A DNA stretch of 64,000 nt from Lysobacter lycopersici (GTDB taxonomy: Bacteria > Pseudomonadota > Gammaproteobacteria > Xanthomonadales > Xanthomonadaceae), in the NCBI RefSeq assembly GCF_007556775.1, contig NZ_CP041742.1:1355002-1419001 (forward strand), written 5' to 3'. Of this stretch, positions 54,288-64,000 are shown in pieces. Below the pieces are notes generated by a model that was not told the DNA's origin, did no database searches, and saw only the letters and a program-made list of their open reading frames with translations. Position 1 is the first letter of the stretch, and every line of letters begins with the position of its first letter. The translations under genes were made by a program, and so were the position numbers.

Positions 54288-56294
54288 TCAGTTCGGGCGC
54301 TGCGCGACGCGGATCACCTTCGGCGTCACGAACACCAGCAACTCGGCCTTGCTCTTGGTGTGGTTGCGGTTCTTGAACAGGTTGCCGAGGATCGGGATAT
54401 CGCCGAGGAACGGGATCTTCGACAACGAATTCTGGTCCTTGAACTCGTACACGCCGCCCACGACCACGGTCTGCCCGTCGTCCACCAGCACCGCGGTCGT
54501 CACCTCGCGCGTGGCGATCTGCGGTACCTGGCCGACGCCGGTGTTCACGTAACCAGACAGGTCGTCCTTCTGCAGGTCCATGTTGAGGAAGATGCGGCCA
54601 TCGTTGGTGATGGTCGGGGTGACCTTGAGCTGCAGCACCACGTCCTTGAACTGCACCTGCGGAACGTTGGCGTTGTTGCCCGCAGTGACGGTGATGTAGC
54701 CGATCTGGTCGCCCTGCTTGATCAGCGCTTCCTTCTGGTTGCTGGTCACGATGCGCGGGTTGGAGATGATCTCGCCGCGGCCTTCGGTCTGCATTGCGGA
54801 CAGCTCCATATCCAGGAGGTAACCCGCATTGAGGATGGAGAGCGCCAATGATCCGCTGCCAGCCAGCGCCGACGGCAGGCTGCTCATGAGCCCGCGGGTG
54901 ATGGTCGGGGACTGGAGGACCGGCGGGATCGGTGCCGAACCGCAATCGCCGCCGGTGCAGTTGTTGTAGGCATCCAGCGCGGCCTGGTAGGTATTCAGCG
55001 CGGCCTGGTTGGCCTGGTTCGTCGTGTATTGCGATGTGCGGGTGGCACTGTTCGCATCGAGATTGCCGCTGAAATAGGCATTGTTGTTGCTGCCACTGAC
55101 GCCGAACTTGGCGCCGAGTTCGCGCGCGAAGCTTTCGTTCGCGATCACGATGCGCGCCTCGATCACCACCTGGTCGACCGGCTTGTCGAGCTTGTTCACC
55201 AGGTCGCGGATCGCGGCCACGCGCTGCGGGATGTCGATCACCAGCAGGGTGTTGGTGCGGCGGTCGAAGCTGATGCTGCCGCGCGGCGAGAGGAAACCGC
55301 GCTGGGATTCGCCCGATCCGCCGCCGCCCTTGCCGTTCTTGGCGTCGTCGGTCAGCAGCTTGGCGATGTCCTCGGAGTTGCCGTAGTTGATCGGGATGTA
55401 CTCCGTGATCATCTCGGCGCTGTTTTCCAGCTTGACCCGCGCTTCGGCTTTGTCCTGCTCGTACTTGGCGATCTCGGACTGCGGCGCGACCCAGACGACG
55501 TTGCCGCTCTGGCGCTTGTCGAGGCCCTTGGCCTGCAGCACGAGGTCGAGCGCCTGGTCCCAGGGCACGTTGACCAGGCGCAGCGTGACATTGCCCTGGA
55601 CGGTATCGGCAGCGACCACGTTGAGGTTCGATTCCTCGGCGATCAGCTGCAGCACGGTGCGCACCGGCACGTCCTGGAAGTTGAACGTCACCGGGCGGCC
55701 GCTGTAGTGAGGGGCGCCATAGGCCGATGCCTGCGCGCCCGAAGCCACCGTGCCGGACACGGCGCCGACGGCGCGGTTCGCGTTCGGGGTGGCGGCTCGA
55801 GGCACGATTTCGACGATGTAGTCGCGGCCGGTCTGGTAGGCGAGCGATTCGAACTGCCCGCTCGTGCTCAATTGCAGTTGCGCGCCATGGCCGGTCTGGG
55901 CGGCATCGATGCGCTGGACCGGGGTGGCGAAATCGGTGACGTCGAGCGGTTTCTGCAGCGTCGCCGGCAACTGCGCGTTGCCGATGTCGACCAGCACCGA
56001 ACTGCCTTGCGTGCGCAGGTCGGGGGCGGCGCCGTCACCACTGAAGTGCAGGATGAGGCGGCCCGCGCCGCCATCGCCACGCTTGAAGTCGATGCTGGAG
56101 ATCGACACCGTCGACGGCAGGCTCTTGGCCGGGTCGACCGCGACGGCGTTCGTCGTCTGGTTGCCGGTAGCGGGCGCGGCCGAGGCGGTCGTGCCGAGCG
56201 CGGCGCACAAGCCGATCGCGATGCCGGCGAGACTTGCCCTCAGTGGCAGGGGACGCGCGGCAGGCCGCAGGCGTTGGACGTTGGTAACGGTCAT
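54288..56294 (-). CDS. pilQ: Type IV pilus secretin PilQ
   Basis: 668 residues with signal peptide cut near residue 39 (TTASA-APAT). Order: AMIN domain(s) (about 60-165), STN-like domain (about 200-260, VRTVLQLIAEESNLNVV), NolW/N1 region, secretin core (from about 450, with the conserved QTEGRGEIISNPRIVTSNQKEALIKQG and VPFLGDIPILGNLFK motifs). It forms the outer-membrane pore for the pilus. An insertion with a Cys pair, NNCTGGDCGSAPIPP, lies near residue 438. It is last in the pilMNOPQ operon. Confidence 0.96.
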   Translation of the reverse strand: MTVTNVQRLRPAARPLPLRASLAGIAIGLCAALGTTASAAPATGNQTTNAVAVDPAKSLPSTVSISSIDFKRGDGGAGRLILHFSGDGAAPDLRTQGSSVLVDIGNAQLPATLQKPLDVTDFATPVQRIDAAQTGHGAQLQLSTSGQFESLAYQTGRDYIVEIVPRAATPNANRAVGAVSGTVASGAQASAYGAPHYSGRPVTFNFQDVPVRTVLQLIAEESNLNVVAADTVQGNVTLRLVNVPWDQALDLVLQAKGLDKRQSGNVVWVAPQSEIAKYEQDKAEARVKLENSAEMITEYIPINYGNSEDIAKLLTDDAKNGKGGGGSGESQRGFLSPRGSISFDRRTNTLLVIDIPQRVAAIRDLVNKLDKPVDQVVIEARIVIANESFARELGAKFGVSGSNNNAYFSGNLDANSATRTSQYTTNQANQAALNTYQAALDAYNNCTGGDCGSAPIPPVLQSPTITRGLMSSLPSALAGSGSLALSILNAGYLLDMELSAMQTEGRGEIISNPRIVTSNQKEALIKQGDQIGYITVTAGNNANVPQVQFKDVVLQLKVTPTITNDGRIFLNMDLQKDDLSGYVNTGVGQVPQIATREVTTAVLVDDGQTVVVGGVYEFKDQNSLSKIPFLGDIPILGNLFKNRNHTKSKAELLVFVTPKVIRVAQRPN

Positions 56295-56309
56295 CGTGCT
56301 AACCCCCAG

Positions 56310-56843
56310 TCATTGATCTTCGAGCGCAAGCGTGGCGGGGCGTTCAAGCCAGCCCCCCGCCCCGTCCGGCACTAGTTCGACGAGTTCGATGCGGTCTTCG
56401 TGGATTGCGGTGATGCGGCCATCGTTCTGGCCCATGTAGGCACCAGGCCTCACGCGGTAGGTGACCTTGTCCGGCGCCATGACCAGCCCGATCATGCCGG
56501 GGCCGGTACCGATGGTCCCGACCATGTCGAGGCTGTCGAGCGGAAACTGCTCCAGCGCCTGCCTCGGCCGGTTCGGATCGGGTCGTGGGCCGCTGCCGCC
56601 GCTCTCGTCGGTAAAGGCGTTGCTGAAGGGATCGCGCAGGTTCTGCGCGGCATATTCGAAGGTTTCGAACTGCTGCATGACCGGCAGCGGATCGAGCGCC
56701 GGCGCCGGCCGCGCCTTCACGTCTGCAACCCACTTTTCGAGGTTCGGCGCGTTGCCCGGCGTGCTGTCGATGCCACGCGTGCACCCCGCGAGCGCCAACG
56801 CAGCCAGCATCAGGACGGGGATGCGCATGAGGATCTTGCTCAT
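56310..56843 (-). CDS. pilP: Type IV pilus lipoprotein PilP
   Basis: 177 residues. The signal sequence ends in the lipobox LALAGC, lipidated Cys at residue 21. The middle is proline-rich and flexible (RPAPALDPLPVMQQFETFEYAAQNLRDPF); the C-terminal half is the beta-sandwich that binds PilQ. It links PilNO to the secretin. One base separates its start from the pilO stop, and it overlaps nothing downstream (15 bp before pilQ). Confidence 0.93.
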   Translation of the reverse strand: MSKILMRIPVLMLAALALAGCTRGIDSTPGNAPNLEKWVADVKARPAPALDPLPVMQQFETFEYAAQNLRDPFSNAFTDESGGSGPRPDPNRPRQALEQFPLDSLDMVGTIGTGPGMIGLVMAPDKVTYRVRPGAYMGQNDGRITAIHEDRIELVELVPDGAGGWLERPATLALEDQ

Positions 56844-56844
56844 G

Positions 56845-57513
56845 TCACTTGCCCCCCTTCGGCTTGGGCTTTGACTTCGCGGCTTGCGCTTCCTGCGCCT
56901 TGGTTTCGTCTTCGTCGAGGTAGCGGTAGGTCTTCACCGTGCCCGCGAGTTCCAGCGCGGAATTGGGCTTGATCGAAGTGGATCCGTTCGCCGGCTTCAG
57001 GGCGATATCGTGCATGGTCAGGATCACCACGCGCGGCAACGAGGCCACGCCGCTCACGAACGCGCCGAACTGATGGTAAGTGCCGACGAGGCGCAACTGG
57101 ATCGGCTTCTCCGCGTAGAACTCCTTCGGCGTCTCCGTTCCCGGCTGGAACAGCTTGTTCTGCAAGCCGGTCGCCAGCGCGGTCTGCGAGATGTCGACGA
57201 TCAGGTCCGGCATTTCGGTCTTGCTCGGCAGCTGGCGCAGCATCTGCTGCAGTTGCTGCTCCATCTGCGCGAGTTGCTGCTTGAGCGGCTCCAGGTTCGC
57301 GGCGCGGCCCTGCTTGGTCTCGAACTCGGCGCGCAGACTGGCTTCCTGGGCATCCAGGTTGGCCAGTTCGTCGCGCTTGCCGGTGACCCAGAACCACCAG
57401 ACGAAGCCGATGATGACCAGGGCGAGCAACACGCAGAACCCGATCTTGAACTCGCGCGGCCATGCGCCGGTGTTGTTGAAGTCGAGGTCGCGGATCGACA
57501 TTTTCTTCTTCAC
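56845..57513 (-). CDS. pilO: Type IV pilus inner-membrane protein PilO
   Basis: 222 residues from GTG 57513, overlapping the pilN stop (GTGA); an ATG four codons later is possible. One N-terminal TM (about 25-45, IGFCVLLALVIIGFVWWFWV), a coiled-coil of about 50 residues (QLAQMEQQLQQML), then a ferredoxin-like domain (IQLRLVGTYHQFGAFVSGVASL) that pairs with PilN. It ends with a Lys/Ala-rich tail. Core inner-membrane platform component. Confidence 0.95.
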   Translation of the reverse strand: MKKKMSIRDLDFNNTGAWPREFKIGFCVLLALVIIGFVWWFWVTGKRDELANLDAQEASLRAEFETKQGRAANLEPLKQQLAQMEQQLQQMLRQLPSKTEMPDLIVDISQTALATGLQNKLFQPGTETPKEFYAEKPIQLRLVGTYHQFGAFVSGVASLPRVVILTMHDIALKPANGSTSIKPNSALELAGTVKTYRYLDEDETKAQEAQAAKSKPKPKGGK

Positions 57514-58225
57514 GATGCGGCTCCTCCCGTTGCGGGGGCGGCATTCGTGGCCGGGGCCGCGGGTGCCGGGGCCGCAGGCATCGTGCTCGCCGGCGTGGTC
57601 GCGGCGGGAGCGGCAGGCTGGGCTTCCGCCGCCGCTTCGGGCTGGTCGGGCACGCCGTCGCCGTCGCTATCCTTGGGCGCGTTCGGATTGGCCAGCGTCA
57701 CCGTCAGCCTGTAGACATACGGCAAGCCTGGGTCGTCGCCGCCCTTCGCCTCGATGATCGACAGTTCCGGCTTGGTCATCCAGCCCGCGCCCTCGAGGTT
57801 GCGCATGTAGGTGGAAACGCGCGCGTTCGATTGCGACCGGCCTTCGAGCGTGAGTTTGTCGCCATCTTGCTTGAGCGAAGTCAGGACCACCCCGTCGGGA
57901 ATGGTCCGTACCAGCGAATCGAAGAGGTGCACCATCTGCGAACGGTTCGCCTGCAACTGCTCGATCACTTCCTTGCGCGCCAGCAGCTTGGCCTTCTTCT
58001 GGTCCAGCTCCTCGATCTCCTTGATCTGCTTGTCGACCTGGGAGATCTGGTCCTTGACGTAGGCAATGCGCGCGTTTTCGCCGTCGATCTGGCGGTTGTA
58101 GTAGTTGACGAGCAGGAACGACAGCAGCACCGCGCCCAGCGCCGCGACGCCGAGCATGGCCGTGAATTCCTTCTGCCGCTGCTTGCGGCGCTCGACGCGC
58201 CATGGGAGGAGGTTGATCCGTGCCA

Positions 58226-58226
<1 letters not shown>
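57510..58226 (-). CDS. pilN: Type IV pilus protein PilN with calcium-type C-terminal motif
   Basis: 238 residues. The PilM-binding start MARINLLPWRVERR is intact, followed by one TM (about 24-42), a coiled coil and the ferredoxin-like periplasmic domain (to about residue 180). The C-terminus then carries DSDGDGVPD (186-194), a thrombospondin-type-3-like calcium motif, and an Ala/Pro-rich tail. Typical PilN is shorter. The ATG shares one base with the pilM stop (TGATG). Confidence 0.94.
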
Positions 58227-59383
<1,157 letters not shown>

Positions 59384-59464
59384 CTACCGCGCCCCTCGCC
59401 CAGATCCAACGCGACCCCGGGCCCCACTCGGCCGTCCCCCGGATCGGGCCTTGCGGCCAGACTC

Positions 59465-59470
59465 TATACT
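59465..59470 (+). promoter_or_regulatory. Candidate -10 element for the penicillin-binding protein gene
   Basis: TATACT (five of six to TATAAT) lies 33 bases upstream of the ATG 59503 in otherwise GC-rich DNA, without a clear -35 box. It is the best match in the region upstream of the gene. Confidence 0.4.
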
Positions 59471-59502
59471 GCCCCCCCTTGTTCCCTGCAATCCGAGCAC
59501 CA

Positions 59503-62007
59503 ATGCCCCGTTTTCGCAGTCTGCTCCGGTGGGCCTTGCTGGGCGCCCTCGGGCTGGCCGTCCTGGGCCTGATCGCCGTCGGCACCCTGTACTACATGGT
59601 TTCGTCCCGCCTGCCGGACGTGGCGACCCTGCGCAACGTCGAATTGCAGGAACCGATGTACGTCTATGCCCGCGATGGCCGGCTCATGGCCATCTACGGC
59701 GAAACCCGGCGCTACCCGGTGCGCATCGCCGAGGTACCCGAACGGGTCAAGCAGGCCTTCATCGCGGTCGAGGACAACCGCTTCTACCAGCACCACGGCG
59801 TCGACTACAAAGGCGTCGCACGCGCGGTCTGGTTGCTTGCCACCACCAACGACAAGCGGGTGCCCGGCGGCTCCACCATCACCCAGCAGGTCGCGCGGCA
59901 ATTCTTCCTGAGTTCGCAGTACAGCTACACGCGCAAATTCGCGGAAATGCTGCTGGCGATGAAGATGGAACGGGTGCTGTCCAAGGACGAGATCCTCGAG
60001 CTCTACCTCAACAAGAGCTTCTTCGGGAACCGCGCCTACGGCGTGGCCGCGGCTTCGGAGTTCTACTACGGCAAGCCGCTGGCGCAGTTGAGCCTGGACG
60101 AAGTCGCCTCGCTCGCCTCGATCCCGAAATTCCCCTCCAGCGGCAACCCGATCAGCAATCCCGAGCGCGCGCGGGAACGCCGCGATTACGCCCTCGGGCG
60201 CATGGCCGACCTCGGCTTCATCCCACGGTCGGAAGCGCAGGCGGCGCAGGCGGCGCCGATGCACGCCAGCCCGCACGAACGCAAGCCGGAGGTATACGCG
60301 CCCTACGTCGCGGAAATGGTCCGGCGCGAAATGCTCGCGCGCTTCGGCGGCGACGTGCTCAACAAGGGCTATCACGTCACCACCACCATCGACCCGGCGC
60401 TGCAGGCCGCGGCGGACAAGGCGGTGCGCGACGGCCTCACCACCTACGACCATCGCCACGGCTGGAACAAGCCAGAACAGCATTTCGAACTCGCCGACGG
60501 CGACGGCGCGGCCGAAGCCGCGGCGCGCATCCGCGCGGTGCCGGCGGAAGGCGGGCTGCTGCCCGCGGTGGTGTTGCGCAGTGCCGGCGGCGGCGTGGAA
60601 GTGGCGCTTGCCGATGGCAGCACCGCGATGGTCGGATCCGATGCCGCGCGCTGGACCGGCAAAAGCGCGGCATCGCTGGTGGCGCGCGGCGACCTCGTGC
60701 GCCTGCGCCCGGTGTTCGCCGCCGATGCGCCGGCCGGTTCCGCGCCCAGCGGTTACCAACTCGACCAGATCCCGCAGGCGCAGGCCGCACTGGTGTCGCT
60801 CGACGCCGACAACGGCGCGTTGCGCGCGCTGGTCGGCGGCTACAGTTTCGCCGGCAACAAGTTCAACCGCGCGACCCAGGCGCGGCGCCAGCCGGGTTCC
60901 AGCTTCAAGCCGTTCGTGTACGCGGCGGCGTTCGAACGCGGCTTCAACCCCGCTTCGATCGTGCTCGACGCGCCGGTGGTGTTCAAGGATCGTCGCGGCC
61001 ACATGTGGCGGCCGCAGAACGACAGCGGCAACTTCGCCGGCCCGATGCGCCTGCGCGAGGCGCTGGTGCAATCGCGGAACTTGGTGTCGGTGCGCCTGCT
61101 CGATGCGATCGGCGTGGATTACGCACGCAAGTACATCAGCCATTTCGGCATCGACGAATCCGCGCTGCCGCCGAACCTGTCGATGTCGCTGGGCACCGCT
61201 TCGCTCTCGCCGATCACCGTCGCCGGCGGTTACGCGGTGTTCGCGAACGGCGGCTTCCGGGTCACGCCGTGGTTCATCGACAACGTGCGCGACCGCGACG
61301 GCAAGGTCGTGTTCCAGGAAAAACCGCCGACCGCCTGCCGCAGTTGCGCGGTTGCCGCGCAACCGGGCGCGGCGCCGGTGCAGGTATCGAACGTGGTCGA
61401 TGGCTTCAACCTCGGCCCCGGCGGTTCGGCGCCCAAGCCGGCGACCGCGAAACCGCAGGCGAACGCGACCACGACGGCCACCGCCGAACCGGCAAAGCCG
61501 ACCGACGGCGTGCTCGCGCCGCGCGCGATCGACCCGCGCGTCGCCTACCAGATCGTGTCGATGATGCGCGACGTGGTCCAGCGCGGTACCGGCACCGCGG
61601 CGAAGGTACTCGGCCGCGAGGATGTCGCCGGCAAGACCGGTTCCACCAACGACCACCGCGACGCATGGTTCTCCGGGCTGGGCGGGCCGTACGTCACCAC
61701 GGTCTGGGTCGGTCGCGACGACTTCAAGTCGCTGGGCTACCGCGAATACGGCGGCAAGGCCGCGTTGCCGATCTGGATCGACTACATGCGCTCCGCGCTG
61801 AAGGACCAGCCCATCGCCGCCAACGATCCCCCCGAAGGCATGGTCAAGGTGTCGGTCAGCGCCGGCGGCCGGCTGCTGCCCGCGGGCAGCGGCGGCATCA
61901 CCGAGTACGTGAAGGCCGAGGACCTCGAGCGCATGGAAAGCGTGGTCGATTACGACCAGGAACAACAGGACGCGGCGCCGGACGAGGAATCGTTCGACAT
62001 CTTCTGA
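59503..62007 (+). CDS. mrcA: Class A penicillin-binding protein 1A (glycosyltransferase-transpeptidase)
   Basis: 834 residues. TM near 8-31, then the GT51 glycosyltransferase with catalytic E90 in [15 protein letters not shown], and [18 protein letters not shown]. An OB-like insertion follows. The transpeptidase has S466-S-F-K469 (SxxK), SRN (SxN) and K711-T-G in [10 protein letters not shown]. It polymerises and cross-links peptidoglycan. ATG 59503 was preferred over TTG 59479 as the first residues then form a normal cytoplasmic tail and TM. It is divergent from pilM, a common arrangement. Confidence 0.95.
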   Translation: MPRFRSLLRWALLGALGLAVLGLIAVGTLYYMVSSRLPDVATLRNVELQEPMYVYARDGRLMAIYGETRRYPVRIAEVPERVKQAFIAVEDNRFYQHHGVDYKGVARAVWLLATTNDKRVPGGSTITQQVARQFFLSSQYSYTRKFAEMLLAMKMERVLSKDEILELYLNKSFFGNRAYGVAAASEFYYGKPLAQLSLDEVASLASIPKFPSSGNPISNPERARERRDYALGRMADLGFIPRSEAQAAQAAPMHASPHERKPEVYAPYVAEMVRREMLARFGGDVLNKGYHVTTTIDPALQAAADKAVRDGLTTYDHRHGWNKPEQHFELADGDGAAEAAARIRAVPAEGGLLPAVVLRSAGGGVEVALADGSTAMVGSDAARWTGKSAASLVARGDLVRLRPVFAADAPAGSAPSGYQLDQIPQAQAALVSLDADNGALRALVGGYSFAGNKFNRATQARRQPGSSFKPFVYAAAFERGFNPASIVLDAPVVFKDRRGHMWRPQNDSGNFAGPMRLREALVQSRNLVSVRLLDAIGVDYARKYISHFGIDESALPPNLSMSLGTASLSPITVAGGYAVFANGGFRVTPWFIDNVRDRDGKVVFQEKPPTACRSCAVAAQPGAAPVQVSNVVDGFNLGPGGSAPKPATAKPQANATTTATAEPAKPTDGVLAPRAIDPRVAYQIVSMMRDVVQRGTGTAAKVLGREDVAGKTGSTNDHRDAWFSGLGGPYVTTVWVGRDDFKSLGYREYGGKAALPIWIDYMRSALKDQPIAANDPPEGMVKVSVSAGGRLLPAGSGGITEYVKAEDLERMESVVDYDQEQQDAAPDEESFDIF

Positions 62008-62074
62008 GCGGGCGTCACGCGCTTGCCGCTTCTCTTGCGCTACAGTCGTCTCCGGGTTCGACCGGAGACGCGCC

Positions 62075-62725
62075 ATGCACCGCGCACGCCAGCACGCCGA
62101 AACCCGCACCCACGAGCGCCGCACGCGCCTGGCCCAGGAAGCCGCGCGGTTGATGGCCGTCGGCGGCGTCCGCGACTTCCACCAGGCCAAGCTCAAGGCC
62201 GCCGAACGCCTCGGCATCCACGACGATGCCTCGCTGCCGCGCAACCGCGAGATCGAGGACGCGTTGCGCGAATACCAGCGCCTGTTCCAGGGCGACGCCA
62301 CCGCCGATGCGCTGCAACGGCGGCGCGACGCCGCGCTGCACGCGCTGGAGTTCTTCGCCGCGTTCGACGCGCGCCTGGTGGGGCCGGTGCTGGAAGGCAC
62401 CGCGGACGCGAACACGCCGGTCGCCTTGCATCTCTACAGCGACGATGCCGGCGCGGTCGCGCGCTGCCTCGACGAGCGCGGCATCCCGGCCGAGGCGCGC
62501 GGACGCCGCGTGCGCCTGGACCGCGAACGCGATTTCGACGCCGAGGTCTGGCTGTTCTCGGCTGATGGACTCACGTTCGACCTGACCGTGCTGCCGCGCG
62601 ACGCCTTGCGCCAGGCGCCGCTGTCGCCGGTCGACGAGAAACCGATGCGCCGCGCCTCGCTCGCGCAGTTGCGCGCATTGTTGGCGGAAGCGGAAATCGC
62701 AGGTTACGAAGGCGAATCCCGCTAG
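62075..62725 (+). CDS. Conserved hypothetical protein
   Basis: 216 residues with basic, helix-rich N-terminus (RTHERRTRLAQEAARLMAVGG) and a second half rich in Asp/Arg (RVRLDRERDFDAEVWLFSADGLTFDL). It resembles small proteobacterial proteins of unknown function found beside peptidase or penicillin-binding protein genes, often mis-annotated; no catalytic motif is visible to me. It has no signal peptide or TM. The TAG stop overlaps the convergent pepP stop (CTAG at 62722-62725). It follows the penicillin-binding protein gene by 67 bp. Confidence 0.75.
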   Translation: MHRARQHAETRTHERRTRLAQEAARLMAVGGVRDFHQAKLKAAERLGIHDDASLPRNREIEDALREYQRLFQGDATADALQRRRDAALHALEFFAAFDARLVGPVLEGTADANTPVALHLYSDDAGAVARCLDERGIPAEARGRRVRLDRERDFDAEVWLFSADGLTFDLTVLPRDALRQAPLSPVDEKPMRRASLAQLRALLAEAEIAGYEGESR

Positions 62726-64000
62726 CGCGCCATCAAGGCCTCGATCTCGTCGGCGCTGCGCGCGAGCTTCTGCGTGAGCACGCGATGGCCGTCGCGGGTG
62801 ATCGCGACATCATCCTCGGTGCGGATGCCGATGCCGCGCCACTTCGTGGCGACGCTCGCATCGTCCGGCATGACGTACAAACCGGGCTCGACGGTCAGCA
62901 CCATGCCCGGTTCGAGCAGGCGCGATTCGCCGTCGAGGCGGTAGTCGCCGACGTCGTGTACGTCCAGGCCGAGCCAGTGCCCGGTCTTGTGCCGGTAGAA
63001 ACGCTTGTAGCCGCCGTCGGCGATGTTCTTCTGCAACGTGCCCTTGAGCAGGCCAAGTTTCAGCAGGCCTTCGGTGAGCGATTCCACCGCGGCCGCGTGC
63101 ATGGCTTCGTACGGCACGCCCGGCCGCGCCTGCGCCAGCGCGGCGGCCTGCGCCGCGCCGACCACGTCGTGCAGCGCGCGCTGTTCCTTCGTGAATCGCC
63201 CGTTCGCCGGGAACGTGCGGGTGATGTCCGAGGCGTAGCCGCGATGCTCCGCGCCGGCATCGATCAGCACCAGGTCGCCGTCGCGGATCGACGCGTTGTT
63301 GGCGACATAGTGCAGCACGCAGGCGTTGGCGCCGGCGCCGACGATGCTGCCGTAGGCCGGCACCGCGTCGGCGCGACGGAATTCGCGTTCGAGTTCGGCC
63401 TGCAGTTCGTATTCCTGCATCCCGGGCCGCACCGCGCGCATCGCCGCTTCGTGCGCGACGATGGCGATGTCGGCGGCGCGCTGCATCAGCTTCAGTTCCT
63501 CGGCCGACTTGAACAGGCGCAGTTCGTCGAGCAGGTGGCCGAGTTCGAGGAATTCGTGCGGTGGTTGCGCGCCGTGGCGCACCTGTTCGCGCACGCGATT
63601 CAACCAGCCGATCAGCTTGAGGTCGAAATCGGTGTCGCGACCGAAGTGGTAGTAGGCGCGCGTGCGGCCTTCGAGCAGGCCGGGCAGGATGTCGTCGAGG
63701 TCGTCGATCGGATACGCGTCGTCGAAACCGAGCGCCTCACAGGCGCGTTCCGGGCCGAGCCGCGGTCCGTCCCAACCTTCGCGTTCCGGGTCGCGTTCGC
63801 GGCAGAACAGCAGCGCCTCGCCGTGCGCGCGACCGGGCACCAGCACCAGCACCGCGGACGGTTCCTCGAAGCCGGTGAGGTACCAGAAGTCGGAATCCTG
63901 CCGGTATGGGTAATGCGTATCGCGGCTGCGAATGCGCTCGGGCGCGGCGGCGAGCACGAGGATGGCGTCGTCGCCGGCGATGCGCATCAGCTGCTTGCGG
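62722..64000 (-). CDS. pepP: Xaa-Pro aminopeptidase (start outside window)
   Basis: The visible part is about 425 codons; the frame is open to the window edge and reads RKQL before the first ATG (63987), so the true start is probably beyond base 64000. The metallo-peptidase M24 motifs are intact: LIDAGAEHRGYASDITRTF (two Asp), HKTGHWLGLDVHD (His), VLTVEPGLY (Glu) and GIRTEDD (Glu). The N-terminal domain has RIRSRDTHYPYRQDSDFWYLTGF, typical of AMP_N aminopeptidases. It releases N-terminal residues ahead of proline. Confidence 0.94.
   Translation of the reverse strand, partial: RKQLMRIAGDDAILVLAAAPERIRSRDTHYPYRQDSDFWYLTGFEEPSAVLVLVPGRAHGEALLFCRERDPEREGWDGPRLGPERACEALGFDDAYPIDDLDDILPGLLEGRTRAYYHFGRDTDFDLKLIGWLNRVREQVRHGAQPPHEFLELGHLLDELRLFKSAEELKLMQRAADIAIVAHEAAMRAVRPGMQEYELQAELEREFRRADAVPAYGSIVGAGANACVLHYVANNASIRDGDLVLIDAGAEHRGYASDITRTFPANGRFTKEQRALHDVVGAAQAAALAQARPGVPYEAMHAAAVESLTEGLLKLGLLKGTLQKNIADGGYKRFYRHKTGHWLGLDVHDVGDYRLDGESRLLEPGMVLTVEPGLYVMPDDASVATKWRGIGIRTEDDVAITRDGHRVLTQKLARSADEIEALMAR

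Overview
The window is about 64 kb of very GC-rich, densely packed bacterial chromosome. A type IV pilus pilMNOPQ operon divergent from a class A penicillin-binding protein, an EstA-like esterase autotransporter, an HAE1-type RND pump, a RAYT with GTAG-headed REP elements and several typical intergenic repeats together suggest a gammaproteobacterium of the Xanthomonadaceae/Lysobacteraceae (Lysobacter/Luteimonas-like). This placement is inferred from gene content, not from a marker phylogeny.

Layout. 1-1.9 kb: the start of an OmpR-type response regulator (cut by the window), rimK with a retropepsin-like partner, and tRNA-Gly(CCC). 2-9.9 kb: esterase autotransporter, thiS, thiG, trmB, an SLC13-type transporter, a Rieske protein, a small membrane protein, a fumarylacetoacetate-hydrolase-fold enzyme and mscL. 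9.9-18.4 kb: secreted M28 peptidase, Crp/Fnr regulator, and a leftward block of RND adaptor, RND pump, acyltransferase and methyltransferase. 18.6-32 kb: cysteine synthase and the leftward central-carbon genes (aldolase, pyk, pgk, gap) interleaved with a 4-TM protein, an acetyltransferase, a Sel1/transglutaminase pair and a diguanylate cyclase. 32-38.4 kb: rightward S1/P1 nuclease, persulfide dioxygenase-like enzyme, a molybdopterin-oxidoreductase-like secreted protein, modABC and an acetyl-CoA hydrolase/transferase. 38.4-41.2 kb: leftward redox/stress set (two pirins, OsmC, FMN reductase). 41.2-45.9 kb: a more accessory stretch with an AT-richer orphan secreted protein, a RAYT flanked by two inverted identical REPs, transketolase and a vapBC module. 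45.9-54.1 kb: dicarboxylate/amino-acid symporter and a Bat-like operon (moxR, DUF58, DUF4381, batA, batB-TPR, batD). 54.3-59.3 kb: pilMNOPQ. 59.5-64 kb: penicillin-binding protein 1A, a conserved hypothetical and pepP (its start lies beyond the window).

The operons are tight: many junctions are 1-4 base overlaps (ATGA, GTGA, TGATG), and several start codons (GTG, TTG) are fixed by them. Three convergent gene pairs overlap at their stop codons.

I saw no CRISPR array, prophage, integrase or obvious new defence system. The observations most worth a second look are the RAYT with 33-bp perfect inverted REPs, a MITE-like inverted-repeat element that appears to supply the TTG start of the DUF58 gene, a thrombospondin-type-3-like calcium motif appended to PilN, the periplasmic molybdopterin-like protein beside a short ModC, the AT-rich orphan at 41.4 kb, and the secreted Sel1/transglutaminase pair.
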